From: Limosilactobacillus reuteri
GTDB taxonomy: Bacteria > Bacillota > Bacilli > Lactobacillales > Lactobacillaceae
DNA length: 64,000 bases
Reading direction: 5' to 3'
Assembly: GCF_020784725.1 (NCBI RefSeq)
Contig: NZ_JAJGTZ010000044.1
Location: forward strand, 211,688-275,687
Numbering within the stretch: position 1 is the stretch's first letter; the number at the start of each line of letters is the position of its first letter. A program made the translations under genes and the position numbers. Below, piece after piece: positions 1-8,991 of the stretch. The notes below the pieces were generated by a model. That model ran no database searches. It was given only the letters and a program-made list of their open reading frames with translations, and was not told the DNA's origin.

Positions 1-497
1 ATGACAACTTTAGCGCGTTTAATAATCTCGACAAGCTGATTATCATGGTAAAAATTATTATAATGATCGGGTTTGGATAATAAAAGATGAGCTTCATCGA
101 TAACAGCAACATCAATGGTTTGGTTTTGATTATCCAATTGATTAATTAATGAGGTTGGCCGAGCGAAATCCTTTTTATATAACTCTTTTATTGGCCCGGC
201 AATTTCTTTATAGACTTTCAAAATTTCTGGATGGTTAACAAGAAAATAATTATTAGTATGATAAAGAACTGAATTTTGTTGTGTCCGCGCTTCTTTTTGA
301 ATACGGACGAATAATTGTGATAAAATTACGCTTTTTCCAGTACCTGCATCCCCGTAGACTGTATATATTGCAGGATGATTTTGTGTTAGATGGTGTTTAG
401 TAAATGAAATAATGTCATTGACGAGTTGTTCTTGCTCTGTCGTTAATTTTTTAAATGGTGAGATTTTATTAGTTGCGGCGTTGTCTATATTTTTCAT
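1..497 (-). CDS. DUF2075-type P-loop ATPase/helicase-like protein, 5' part only
   Basis: Reading the minus strand from an ATG at 497 gives an open frame that runs off the window at base 1, so only about 165 N-terminal residues are seen. A Walker A motif (GDAGTGKS, about residues 49-56) and a Walker B with DEAH-like sequence (VAVIDEAHLL, about 130-140) are visible. This arrangement fits the DUF2075 / Schlafen-type DNA/RNA helicase-like ATPases. The gene diverges from dxs. The exact role is unknown; nucleic-acid-dependent ATP hydrolysis is an inference from the family. Confidence 0.75.
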   Translation of the reverse strand, partial: MKNIDNAATNKISPFKKLTTEQEQLVNDIISFTKHHLTQNHPAIYTVYGDAGTGKSVILSQLFVRIQKEARTQQNSVLYHTNNYFLVNHPEILKVYKEIAGPIKELYKKDFARPTSLINQLDNQNQTIDVAVIDEAHLLLSKPDHYNNFYHDNQLVEIIKRAKVV

Positions 498-664
498 AAC
501 TATTTCCTTTTTAACGAATTACTCTATTTAATGGTATCGAAATGCATGAATTTCGTCAATTTGAACTTGAGAGTAATTTACTCAATGCTTTAGAAAGTGT
601 TAGAATGATAAGAGCAATAAGTATTACTAATTATTAAATGTAAAATCAAGAAGGAGTGGAATAG

Positions 665-2440
665 ATGAATCTGCATCCTGATTACCTCTTAAATGAAGTT
701 AATGAACCAAGCGATATTAAAGACATGTCACTTGAAGAATTAAAACAATTAGCAACAGAAATGCGTCAACTTGTTCTTGAGCGTGATGCAAAAATCGGTG
801 GACACGTGGGCCCTAATCTGGGCGTAATGGAGCTAACAATTGCTTTTCACTATGTTTTTGATTCGCCCCATGATAAAGTTATTTGGGATGTTTCACACCA
901 GAGTTATGCCCATAAAATGCTGACAGGTCGGAAATTAGGGTTTCTTGATCCTGATCATTATGAAGATATTACCGGATTTACGTCACCAGAAGAAAGTGTT
1001 CATGACTTTTTTGAAATTGGCCATACTTCAACGTCAATCTCTCTTGCAGTGGGGATGGCTCAAGCGCGTGATTTAATGAAGCCTCAATCACATAATAACG
1101 TTATGGCAGTAATTGGGGATGGATCCTTAAGTGGCGGATTAGCTTTTGAAGGATTAAACAATGCTGCTAAGCTTAATTCTAACTTGATTATTCTCGTTAA
1201 TGATAATCAAATGTCAATCGATGAGAACCAAGGTGGTTTATACAAGGGACTAAAAGAACTACGGGATACTAATGGCGAATCTCCCAATAATATTTTTAAG
1301 TTTATGGGTCTCGATTACAAGTATGTTGCAGATGGTAATGACTTGCAGACGATGATCGACACCTTTAAGGAAATCAAGGATATTGACCATCCAATCGTCC
1401 TTCATGTTAACACCTTAAAAGGAAAGGGCTATGAACTAGCTATTGAAGAAAAGATGAAGTATCATTGGCGCACTCCATTTGACCTCAAGACTGGCGAAGA
1501 TAAGATTAAGGTAAGTGGAGAATCGTATAGTAATGCTGTTCTTGCTGAATTGGATAAGCAAATTGCAGGGGATAAACCAGTTGTTGCTATTAATGCTGGA
1601 ATTCCTGGAGCTTTTGATCTTGGCAAATTTAAGGTTAAGCACCCAGATCGTTATTATGATGTTGGGATCGCTGAACAGGATTCAATTACGACTGCTGTTG
1701 CAATGGCCCAAGCTGGTGTACGTCCTGTTGTATTTCAAAATAGCACCTTCCTTCAACGAGCATATGATCAATTGATTCATGATATGGCATTAAATGATGC
1801 TCCGGTTGTAATGATTGTGCGAGGCGGGACAATTACAGAAAGTTCTGCTACTCATCAAGGAACATTTGATATTTCAATGATTAGTGATTTGCCAAACATT
1901 GAATATTTAGCACCTACAAACGTCGAAGAAATGATTTCGATGTTACGGTGGGCAATCAAGCAAACTGATGAACCAGTAGTAATTCGCCAACCAGAAAAGC
2001 CGCTTCTTCACGGGACACCAACACAAGATGACTATAGTACGATCAAGTACGATCTTACTCATCGCGGAAGTGAAGTTGCAATCATGGCTGTTGGTGACTT
2101 CTGGGAACTTGGTGAAAAGGTAAGGAAGGAACTTCAAGACAAGCTTAACATTGATGCCACATTGATCAATCCAAAGTCTGTAACTGGAATTGATTCAGAT
2201 GTTCTTCACCACCTAGCAGAAAATCATGATGTAGTTGTTACCCTAGAGGATGGGGTTCTTAGCGGAGGCTTCGGGGAAACAATTGCTCGTTACTATGGAC
2301 CAAAAGGAATGAAAGTTTTGAACTTTGGAGCACCACGCGAATTTGCGGATAATGTTCCTACCGAAGTCCTCTATGAATGGTATCACTTAACCCCTAAACA
2401 AATTGTGGATGATATTGAGCAGGTTATCCATTCACTATAA
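665..2440 (+). CDS. dxs: 1-deoxy-D-xylulose-5-phosphate synthase (Dxs family)
   Basis: This 591-residue thiamine-diphosphate enzyme of the transketolase superfamily would condense pyruvate and glyceraldehyde-3-phosphate to DXP. Visible marks are the TPP-binding GDG (GDGSLSGG, about residue 150) followed by the N-rich LVNDNQMSI segment, the catalytic-Glu region YYDVGIAEQ (about 328-336) and a C-terminal transketolase-C domain. It is about 30 residues shorter than E. coli Dxs. The ATG at 665 has a good ribosome site (aaggagtgg). It stands alone between a DUF2075 gene and a surface-protein gene and is followed by a terminator. Lactobacilli make isoprenoids through mevalonate and no other MEP or thiazole gene is visible here, so its product use is unexplained; a related acyloin-type synthase remains possible. 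Confidence 0.85.
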   Translation: MNLHPDYLLNEVNEPSDIKDMSLEELKQLATEMRQLVLERDAKIGGHVGPNLGVMELTIAFHYVFDSPHDKVIWDVSHQSYAHKMLTGRKLGFLDPDHYEDITGFTSPEESVHDFFEIGHTSTSISLAVGMAQARDLMKPQSHNNVMAVIGDGSLSGGLAFEGLNNAAKLNSNLIILVNDNQMSIDENQGGLYKGLKELRDTNGESPNNIFKFMGLDYKYVADGNDLQTMIDTFKEIKDIDHPIVLHVNTLKGKGYELAIEEKMKYHWRTPFDLKTGEDKIKVSGESYSNAVLAELDKQIAGDKPVVAINAGIPGAFDLGKFKVKHPDRYYDVGIAEQDSITTAVAMAQAGVRPVVFQNSTFLQRAYDQLIHDMALNDAPVVMIVRGGTITESSATHQGTFDISMISDLPNIEYLAPTNVEEMISMLRWAIKQTDEPVVIRQPEKPLLHGTPTQDDYSTIKYDLTHRGSEVAIMAVGDFWELGEKVRKELQDKLNIDATLINPKSVTGIDSDVLHHLAENHDVVVTLEDGVLSGGFGETIARYYGPKGMKVLNFGAPREFADNVPTEVLYEWYHLTPKQIVDDIEQVIHSL

Positions 2441-2445
2441 GCTAA

Positions 2446-2497
2446 CAAAGCTGTCATCGCAGGTAAGGAATTGCTTGTAGGTGATAGCTTTTTTGAT
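2446..2497 (+). terminator. Rho-independent terminator of dxs
   Basis: An inverted repeat (aaagctgtcatc / ggtgatagcttt, with two G-T pairs) is followed by a run of T, just after the dxs stop codon. Confidence 0.7.
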
Positions 2498-2567
2498 TTA
2501 AAAAATGTAAATTGCTTCTTTTTACGTATATATATTAAAGAGTATACAAAAATAGGAGCGAGATAAT

Positions 2568-3407
2568 ATGAATCATTTAAACCATCTTCGTGTATTGCGA
2601 AATATTTGCTTAGTAGGCTTAACGACAGCGTCAACGATCTTTTTGCTATCATTAAACATTCCACCAGTTCTAGCTGCGAACCAAGAACCAATTGCGCAGC
2701 CTTTATCTAGCGCAAATAATCAGAAAGAACGAGTTCCAATCAAGCGCGTAATCTATTTTCATCTCTTAAGTGGGGTTAAAAAAGTGGAACAAATGTCTTA
2801 TGCTCACTGTGAAGTAACGAATGATCCCACCCAAAAGGCAATATGGATAATTGAACCTTTTGAAGAAGTTGATATTCCTGAGCAAGCTGGTTTTAAACCA
2901 TCAATGGATAAGATTCCGACTGTTACAGAAATAGAGGATTTACCACAATTAAAAAGTACAGTAAATGTTTATTATCAGCCCCTCGTTAAAGACGAAGGAA
3001 TGAAAAAGAATAGTAAAGAGAATACTTTAGAAGAAAAGAGGGAGATGGAACAAGCTATAGAGAATAAAACTAATACAGCAGAGGAGAAAAAAGGAGAAAA
3101 GCAAGCTTTACGAGACAATTACCACGCGGAAGAAGAGTTAGGGGATGATAATCAGGTCATGGAAAATTATGGGGAGGTAAACAACCCAAGAAAGCAGCAA
3201 AATTTGCATCAACGGATAGCAGGTATTAATAATCGCCTAAAGCGTTCACGTCGAGATTCATGTAAAAATGATAACCCTGACCAGCAAATACTTCCCCAGA
3301 CGGGAAATGAGACCGATGATTTAACAACTTTCCTTGGTATGGGGATAACAGTAATGGTTGCGGGGATGAGTCTCTTTTCGCTAAATAGGGCACACAAAAA
3401 GAAATAA
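2568..3407 (+). CDS. Small LPQTG cell-wall-anchored surface protein
   Basis: The 279-residue protein has an N-terminal hydrophobic signal segment (about residues 10-36, ending near PPVLA), a highly charged Glu/Lys-rich middle (about 145-215) and a C-terminal sorting signal: LPQTG near residue 243, a hydrophobic stretch and a HKKK tail. It should be exported by Sec and linked to peptidoglycan by sortase A. I recognise no enzymatic or adhesin domain. Residues 60-140 look like a small folded domain and the rest like a charged stalk. The start has a good ribosome site (aggagcgag). It is monocistronic. Confidence 0.75.
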   Translation: MNHLNHLRVLRNICLVGLTTASTIFLLSLNIPPVLAANQEPIAQPLSSANNQKERVPIKRVIYFHLLSGVKKVEQMSYAHCEVTNDPTQKAIWIIEPFEEVDIPEQAGFKPSMDKIPTVTEIEDLPQLKSTVNVYYQPLVKDEGMKKNSKENTLEEKREMEQAIENKTNTAEEKKGEKQALRDNYHAEEELGDDNQVMENYGEVNNPRKQQNLHQRIAGINNRLKRSRRDSCKNDNPDQQILPQTGNETDDLTTFLGMGITVMVAGMSLFSLNRAHKKK

Positions 3408-3430
3408 AACAAAAAACTTGATAAAAGGAC

Positions 3431-3459
3431 TTGCATTTTTAATTTTCTAATAGTATTCT
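3431..3459 (+). promoter_or_regulatory. Probable promoter of the leader peptide/permease transcript
   Basis: TTGCAT (3431-3436) and TATTCT (3454-3459) are separated by 17 bases, which places the start of transcription near 3466, about 28 bases ahead of the leader peptide. Confidence 0.5.
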
Positions 3460-3493
3460 AATGTTATTGAAAACTGAAATGGAGGAAATTAAA

Positions 3494-3571
3494 ATGCAAA
3501 TTTACAACAAATCGATTATTCATCACCTAACCTCCACCTCAACCACAACAACAATTACCGTGGTTGAGTAG
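3494..3571 (+). CDS. Threonine-rich leader peptide (thrL-like)
   Basis: A 25-residue ORF starts at ATG 3494 with a strong ribosome site (ggagg at 3481-3485). Residues 13-22 read T-S-T-S-T-T-T-T-I-T, that is seven Thr and one Ile codon in ten. This resembles the E. coli thr operon leader. The Thr codons overlap the first strand of an RNA hairpin system (next feature) and the stop codon lies right after the second strand, the arrangement expected if ribosome stalling at Thr codons controls termination. The peptide itself probably has no other function. Confidence 0.8.
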   Translation: MQIYNKSIIHHLTSTSTTTTITVVE

Positions 3572-3677
3572 TTTTAATATCTCTTAAATCTGTTAGCAAT
3601 AGCTATTCAAGATGTCTCAACCACTTATCAAAATTGACAAGGGTTGGTTAGGGACATTTTGGGTAGCTTTTTTATTT
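3538..3677 (+). promoter_or_regulatory. Ribosome-mediated transcription attenuator ahead of the amino-acid permease
   Basis: Four pairing segments are readable. Segment 1, CTCAACCAC (3538-3546), lies in the leader ORF. Segment 2, GTGGTTGAG (3560-3568), ends at the stop codon. Segment 3 is a second exact CTCAACCAC (3616-3624). Segment 4 is GGTTGGTTAGGG (3642-3653). Segment 2 is perfectly complementary to both 1 and 3. Bases 3601-3623 pair with 3645-3668 in a long stem with a few G-T pairs and one bulge, followed at once by six T: an intrinsic terminator. The 2:3 pairing destroys it. Stalling at Thr codons 15-19 would mask segment 1, favour 2:3 and allow read-through; completing the peptide masks segment 2 and lets the terminator form. 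Confidence 0.8.
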
Positions 3678-3691
3678 AAAGTGAGGTTAGA

Positions 3692-5083
3692 ATGATGGAT
3701 AATCAGAAAAATGAAGTTAAATTAAATCGGACAATGACTCCCGGACAAATGGAAATGATTGCAATTGGTGGGACAATTGGTAGTGGTCTTTTCATGGGAG
3801 CTACGTCAACTATTAAATGGACTGGTCCTTCTGTCCTATTAGCATATGCCTTTGTAGGATTAGTCCTGTATGGTGTTATGCGTGCGTTAGGGGAAATGAT
3901 CTATATCAGTCCAGGAACTGGTTCCTTTGCTGACTATGGATCAAAATATATTCATCCCTTAGCTGGATACCTGACAAAGTGGAGTAACGTCTTTCAGTTT
4001 ATTATTGTTGGTATTTCAGATATCATTGCTATGAGTCAATACCTTAATTACTGGTGGCCTAACTTACCAGATTGGATTTCTGGGTTAGTAATGATTATTA
4101 TCTTAACTCTTGCAAACCTTGCATCTGCTAAGGCATATGGGCGCTTGGAATTTTGGTTTGCGATGATTAAAGTTGTTACGATTATTGTTATGATCATTCT
4201 TGGATTGTTAGTAATTGTCCTTGGATTAGGTAACAATTGGCATCCGGTTGGAATTTCCAATTTATGGTCACACGGTGGATTCTTTACTGGTGGATTCATG
4301 GGATTCATGTTCTCACTATCTGTGATTGCTGGATCCTATCAAGGAATTGAATTGCTTGGTATTACTGCTGGTGAAGCGGCCTCACCACGCCATGCGATTG
4401 TTAAGTCAGTTAAATCTGTTATTTGGCGGATTTTAATTTTCTATATTGGAGCAATCTTCGTTATCGTTTCCATTTATCCATGGGACGAGTTAAAAGCGGT
4501 TGGTTCACCATTCGTTGAGACATTTACTAAGGTCGGAATTACTGGTGCAGCTGGTATCATTAATTTCGTTGTTTTGACTGCTGCTTTGTCGGGTGCTAAC
4601 TCAGGAATTTATAGTGCTAGTCGGATGCTTTTTAAGCTTTCAGTTGATGGTGAAGTTCCTAAGGTATTTAGTAAATTGTCAAAGCGGGTTGTACCAAACG
4701 TTGCGATCTTAACAATTGCCTTTTGGATTTTCCTTGGTTTTATTGTTAACATGCTTATGTCGATGTTTAATGCAGCCTCTGCTAATATCTTCGTGATTGT
4801 TTATAGTTCAAGTGTCCTTCCCGGAATGGTACCATGGTTTATTATTTTAATTTCAGAATTAAACTTCCGGCGCAATAATCCAGCTGAATTAAAGGACCAC
4901 CCATTCAAGATGCCACTTTATCCAGCATATAACTACTTTAGTTTGATTGCGCTAAGTGTTATCTTATTATTTATGTTCTTTAACCCAGATACACGGGTTT
5001 CAGTCAGTGTTGGGGCAGTCTTCTTAGTTATTATGAGCATTATCTACAAGTTAAGAACTCAACGCCAAGATAAATTAGCGTAA
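3692..5083 (+). CDS. APC-family amino-acid permease, probably threonine-responsive
   Basis: A 463-residue membrane protein with about 12 hydrophobic segments and the N-terminal signature of amino-acid/proton symporters (GGTIGSGLFMG, about residues 27-37), placing it in the AAT group of the APC superfamily. It probably imports a neutral amino acid. The Thr-rich leader and attenuator just upstream suggest threonine (or Thr/Ser) as substrate or signal; this is inference. Two ATGs are adjacent (3692 and 3695); spacing from the gaggt ribosome site slightly favours 3695. A terminator follows, so it is a single-gene transcript. Confidence 0.85.
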   Translation: MMDNQKNEVKLNRTMTPGQMEMIAIGGTIGSGLFMGATSTIKWTGPSVLLAYAFVGLVLYGVMRALGEMIYISPGTGSFADYGSKYIHPLAGYLTKWSNVFQFIIVGISDIIAMSQYLNYWWPNLPDWISGLVMIIILTLANLASAKAYGRLEFWFAMIKVVTIIVMIILGLLVIVLGLGNNWHPVGISNLWSHGGFFTGGFMGFMFSLSVIAGSYQGIELLGITAGEAASPRHAIVKSVKSVIWRILIFYIGAIFVIVSIYPWDELKAVGSPFVETFTKVGITGAAGIINFVVLTAALSGANSGIYSASRMLFKLSVDGEVPKVFSKLSKRVVPNVAILTIAFWIFLGFIVNMLMSMFNAASANIFVIVYSSSVLPGMVPWFIILISELNFRRNNPAELKDHPFKMPLYPAYNYFSLIALSVILLFMFFNPDTRVSVSVGAVFLVIMSIIYKLRTQRQDKLA

Positions 5084-5089
5084 AGAATA

Positions 5090-5131
5090 AATACTCTCGA
5101 AACAGATTGTTTTGGGAGTATTTTCTTTTAC
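5090..5131 (+). terminator. Terminator of the permease gene
   Basis: The inverted repeat aaatactctc / gggagtattt is followed by T-rich sequence. Confidence 0.7.
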
Positions 5132-5192
5132 CACTTAAAATGATAAAATACTTCTACGAACATACGTTTAAAAGGAAAGGTATTTTAGAAAC

Positions 5193-6047
5193 ATGCGATT
5201 TCGATTCAATAAAAAGACCCAGTATTTACTTTTAGCTTTAGTAGCGATTCTCGGCATTGGGAGTTTTTCCCAGCCATCTGATAAGGGAAGTACCTTACCG
5301 CAGGGGATCCAACGGGTAGCGTCTTGGCGCCATTCTAGCAATAATAATCGATCATCTTCTTTTACGCCGCCAACCCAAGATCAGGCCACAAGTGTTCTTT
5401 CGAATGGTGTTCGGCAGCAGTTAGGAACATCTGACATAAAATGGAATGGTTACGGAGCGTTTATTTTAAATAGTAATCAGACGGCGTTGAACGCAAATAT
5501 TAATAACGCACCGTACGCAGTTAATCGACGTGATTCGCGTGGACGAGCATGGCAGGGTGACGCGTGGCTCAATCGAACAACACGACAGTACCGTAATCGA
5601 AACGAAACTGGAAATGGCGCCACTAATTGGAAGCCAGCTGGATTTTTACAAGCCCACAACTTGAAGGGTGGGATCTCCCATGCTTACGATCGCGGACACT
5701 TACTAGGATATGCGTTAGTGGGTGGTATCCGTGGCTTTAATGCTTCAGAGTCAAATCCCGCTAATATTGCAACTCAAACTGCTTGGGCCAACGAAGCTCG
5801 AAGTAGTACATCAACCGGGCAGAACTACTATGAAGGCTTAGTGCGAAAAGCTCTTGACCAAAACAAACAAGTTCGTTATCGGGTGACTGATGTATATGAT
5901 GGTAATAATTTAGTGCCTTCTGGTGCCCATATTGAGGCCAAGTCAAAGGATGGCAGTTTGCAATATAATGTATTCGTCCCTAATGTCCAGCGCAATATCA
6001 GTATAAATTATGCAACTGGGGCAGTAACGCAAGTGAATACGAAGTAG
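5193..6047 (+). CDS. DNA/RNA non-specific endonuclease, EndA-like, membrane-anchored or secreted
   Basis: This 284-residue protein starts with a positively charged stretch and one hydrophobic segment (about residues 11-26), so it is anchored in or exported across the membrane. The catalytic DRGH motif of betabetaalpha-Me nucleases is at about residues 166-169, followed by the Asn-rich metal-binding helix region (SESNPANIATQ). It resembles streptococcal EndA and lactococcal/lactobacillal DNA-entry or nutritional nucleases. The substrate would be external nucleic acid. It forms a single-gene unit with its own terminator. Confidence 0.85.
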   Translation: MRFRFNKKTQYLLLALVAILGIGSFSQPSDKGSTLPQGIQRVASWRHSSNNNRSSSFTPPTQDQATSVLSNGVRQQLGTSDIKWNGYGAFILNSNQTALNANINNAPYAVNRRDSRGRAWQGDAWLNRTTRQYRNRNETGNGATNWKPAGFLQAHNLKGGISHAYDRGHLLGYALVGGIRGFNASESNPANIATQTAWANEARSSTSTGQNYYEGLVRKALDQNKQVRYRVTDVYDGNNLVPSGAHIEAKSKDGSLQYNVFVPNVQRNISINYATGAVTQVNTK

Positions 6048-6061
6048 AAACTTATGTAATT

Positions 6062-6113
6062 AAAATACCCACTCAATGCTTCATCTAATTGAAAGGATTG
6101 AGTGGGTATTTAT
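6062..6113 (+). terminator. Terminator of the nuclease gene
   Basis: A long inverted repeat (aaatacccactcaat / attgagtgggtattt) lies just after the stop codon. Confidence 0.75.
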
Positions 6114-6240
6114 CATTTACATATAAAACCAATAATAGAAAACTACTGTAGAAACAAAATATTTCAATGGTCACTTGCAAAATCGGTTTAAATAAACGAA
6201 AATAAAAAGAGTTAATATTGTTTAGAAAAGGACTACGCCA

Positions 6241-8565
6241 ATGACAGATTCAGATCTAAAAAAGATTCATATTGTTTTTAATGGTCAAGACACTCCACCA
6301 TTAAAGATCAACCAGCTTTTTGATGCTAATAAGTTTAATCGATTAACAGCAGTTACTGGTAACGTGACTGCTGACTTCATTAATCAGTATCTAAGTCGCT
6401 TTATTAAAGTCGAAGTTGCGTTGAGCAGCCCTGAGAATTTTGAAGCTAAAACTGGTGATGAAGTAATCACTAAGGTAGCTTTAACCAATGCATTGCTATC
6501 TGCTGCTAATAAAAAGCCTGCTAAAGTCTTTGAAGCATTAACGAGTGACAATCAAGCAAATGTGTTGAATAATCTTTTTCAAGTTGCAATTGCGCCAACT
6601 CAGGCAATCCATTCACGTTTTTATCTCTTGAGTAATTCCGAGACCCATGATACTCGTGTGATTTTGGGAAGCCTTAACTTAGACAGTGCTTCATTTGATA
6701 AAGAACGCAACCAATATGAAGAAATATTAGTCTTTGATGATGACATTCGGCTATTTCAAAATCTTGATAATCACTATAAGAATGACATTAAGCCAATTCT
6801 GCGCCCATTTTTTACCGAAAATCTTTTAAATGCAGCACAAAATCAAATTGATGAGAGCTTAAAAGATAACAAGGGAACTAAGAATGCGGTTGTAATTCTT
6901 GATAATGAAGTCACCGATCAAATTGCAGCTGTAGATATGACGGACCTAATTAGTCATGATGTTCAAAAACAAATTGATGAAAATAAAATTCCGGCAATGA
7001 TTACTAAGTCAATGCGGAATATCACGACTAACCGTTCTCAAGATAAAGAAGAAGCAGAACGACAAATTCAACAACACGATACAATTTATACTTTGCAAAA
7101 AACAGCTGTATCGCCACGAGCAGCTAAACCGAAATTGAAATCGCGAGAGAAGATTTTTAAACAAGTTCAGGATGCACTGATTAGTGGAATGACACCGCAA
7201 CAACGATCAGCAGAGAAAAAATACACAACATTCTTATATGATCGGCCCATGGAAAGAAATCTGGTTAACAATAATAGTGGCCTGTACGTACCGAATGATA
7301 CAGGCACGCACCCAATTCAATTTGGGAAGATTGCGACTATTAGTCAAATTCGTGATGGCTTAAAGAGTATTGATGCGGTATTAAAAGGGTATCAGCAATA
7401 CGTTGTTGATTACAATGATGATTATGGCAAACGATTCTATGAAGCCATTTTATATAGTTTTACGGCACCATTTTTATGGGAAATTCGTGCGAAAGCTAGT
7501 TTGAATCCTGAAGATGGTAATGATATTCCTAACTTCTTGATTCTAGGAGCAACCGCTGGTTCTGGAAAATCAACTTTGTTACGGATTATTAATCAATTGA
7601 CATGGAATACTGACCGGTCATTAATTGATTTTGGGACTATCTATCCTACAGATACACCACAGAAAAAAGCAAAAACTGTTGATGCAATTGAGCACTATAT
7701 GAAACTTGGAAGTTCATACCCCGTTTTAATGGATGAGATTGAACCATACTTCTTCCAACAAGATCAATATAGTCGGCATTTGGTTGTTGATACGATGAAT
7801 GAATTGGTTAACAATCCACATGCAATTGCGCCATTAATTGGAACAACTAACTATGATTCTGGTTTTACGATGCTTCGTGAAACTGCACGGCGAACTTATT
7901 ATCTTCAGATTGATAAGGTAATCGATGATCAGCAAAAGGGAGAAGCAAATAAGTATATCTATAATGTACGACAAACTTTAAATAATACGTTGTTTAAGGA
8001 TTTTGTAATGCGGATGGCAAGTTTACTAGAAGACGATGAAACGCCATGGCGAGCATTTGATGAAAAGACTGGAAAACTTGACTTCTTAGCGAATACTCGT
8101 AAAATTTTCCGCGACTACTATCAAATGGCAGATATGGAAGTACCTCCTTACTTTGCAGATGAAATTTGCGATGACTTTAAGGAAAGTTCGCGTAATCGGT
8201 GGGCTAAGCTTTACCTAACACAAGAAGAAGACTTTAAATACCGGCAACAAGATCATAGTTTGTTATTTGATATTTCGAAGCTTAATACTTTTAATGGATT
8301 TACTGCTGATAGTATTGAAAAGTATCGAAATGCACTGCCAATTGAACTTTGTGTTGATGGTATCAATGGTAAACGTGGCAAATTTGTGGAAATAAAAGCC
8401 GATGAATTCTTTAAATGGATCGGTGAACGCAACCCATATGTTGAAGACATTGAGGAAAACGAAGCAAGTAATGATGAAACGTTAACTACGAATACAGCTG
8501 AAAAAGTTACGGAATCACCTGTTAAAGAACAAAAGAAGGGATTCTGGGCACGATTATTTGGCTAA
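6241..8565 (+). CDS. Phospholipase-D-like domain fused to a P-loop ATPase, function unknown
   Basis: A 774-residue cytoplasmic protein. Residues about 120-160 carry a PLD-like half-motif: HSRFY (His with Arg in place of the usual Lys), then GSLNLDSASF (the GSxN part) and an acidic EEILVFDDD segment. A Walker A (GATAGSGKST, about 436-445) and a Walker B-like acidic motif (VLMDEIEPYF, about 495-504) define an AAA-like ATPase in the second half, followed by an arginine-containing segment (RETARRTYYL). The C-terminus ends in a charged low-complexity tail. PLD-like nucleases joined to ATPases occur in DNA-processing and defence proteins, but no partner gene is adjacent. It stands alone between terminators. 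Confidence 0.65.
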   Translation: MTDSDLKKIHIVFNGQDTPPLKINQLFDANKFNRLTAVTGNVTADFINQYLSRFIKVEVALSSPENFEAKTGDEVITKVALTNALLSAANKKPAKVFEALTSDNQANVLNNLFQVAIAPTQAIHSRFYLLSNSETHDTRVILGSLNLDSASFDKERNQYEEILVFDDDIRLFQNLDNHYKNDIKPILRPFFTENLLNAAQNQIDESLKDNKGTKNAVVILDNEVTDQIAAVDMTDLISHDVQKQIDENKIPAMITKSMRNITTNRSQDKEEAERQIQQHDTIYTLQKTAVSPRAAKPKLKSREKIFKQVQDALISGMTPQQRSAEKKYTTFLYDRPMERNLVNNNSGLYVPNDTGTHPIQFGKIATISQIRDGLKSIDAVLKGYQQYVVDYNDDYGKRFYEAILYSFTAPFLWEIRAKASLNPEDGNDIPNFLILGATAGSGKSTLLRIINQLTWNTDRSLIDFGTIYPTDTPQKKAKTVDAIEHYMKLGSSYPVLMDEIEPYFFQQDQYSRHLVVDTMNELVNNPHAIAPLIGTTNYDSGFTMLRETARRTYYLQIDKVIDDQQKGEANKYIYNVRQTLNNTLFKDFVMRMASLLEDDETPWRAFDEKTGKLDFLANTRKIFRDYYQMADMEVPPYFADEICDDFKESSRNRWAKLYLTQEEDFKYRQQDHSLLFDISKLNTFNGFTADSIEKYRNALPIELCVDGINGKRGKFVEIKADEFFKWIGERNPYVEDIEENEASNDETLTTNTAEKVTESPVKEQKKGFWARLFG

Positions 8566-8568
8566 TAT

Positions 8569-8609
8569 AAAAAGGTCTAGGACGCAAATAGCATTCAAGA
8601 CCTTTTTAT
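8569..8609. terminator. Bidirectional terminator between convergent genes
   Basis: The inverted repeat aaaaaggtct / agacctttttatt lies between the plus-strand ATPase gene and the minus-strand YbaN-like gene and has T runs on both strands. Confidence 0.75.
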
Positions 8610-8875
8610 TTATTATTAATTTTTTGTGTCTTTTGTTTCGGATGGTGTTTCAGATTTTCAAGCCGATTTACCAAGGGTGTTGCATATTTTATGTAGAGTG
8701 GATTACTAAGGAGCCAGTTGTGAAAACGTGGTGAGATTTTAGTAATGCACCAAATTGTGAGGAGGAAGAATGGAACCTGCGGAATTACAGGGAGAAGCAT
8801 TCCGATTATTCCACCGACGAATGAAATGCTCCCTAATAAGATCCATCCAAGTTTTAATGCTAGTTTTAAGATCAT
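8606..8875 (-). CDS. DUF454 (YbaN-like) small inner-membrane protein
   Basis: An 89-residue protein with two hydrophobic segments around the family signature: GxIGMLLPVIPQVPFFLL (about residues 22-40), then a basic cytoplasmic part (ISPRFHNWL). YbaN/DUF454 proteins are of unknown function. The ATG at 8875 has an excellent ribosome site (gaaaggaggaa). It is transcribed alone and convergent with the upstream gene. Confidence 0.7.
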   Translation of the reverse strand: MILKLALKLGWILLGSISFVGGIIGMLLPVIPQVPFFLLTIWCITKISPRFHNWLLSNPLYIKYATPLVNRLENLKHHPKQKTQKINNK

Positions 8876-8991
8876 TGAGAATTCCTCCTTTCTTTCATAC
8901 TATAGTTACCATTATTTTATCATGAGCAAACGGAAAAAGGGTGGGGAGCTGCTTAAGTTTTTATTACATTTAAGTTAAGGAGAGAATTAAA

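Noticed and set aside
3538..3677. T-box riboswitch upstream of the permease
   Set aside because: No T-box core sequence or specifier-loop arrangement is present; the leader ORF with alternative pairings explains the region better.
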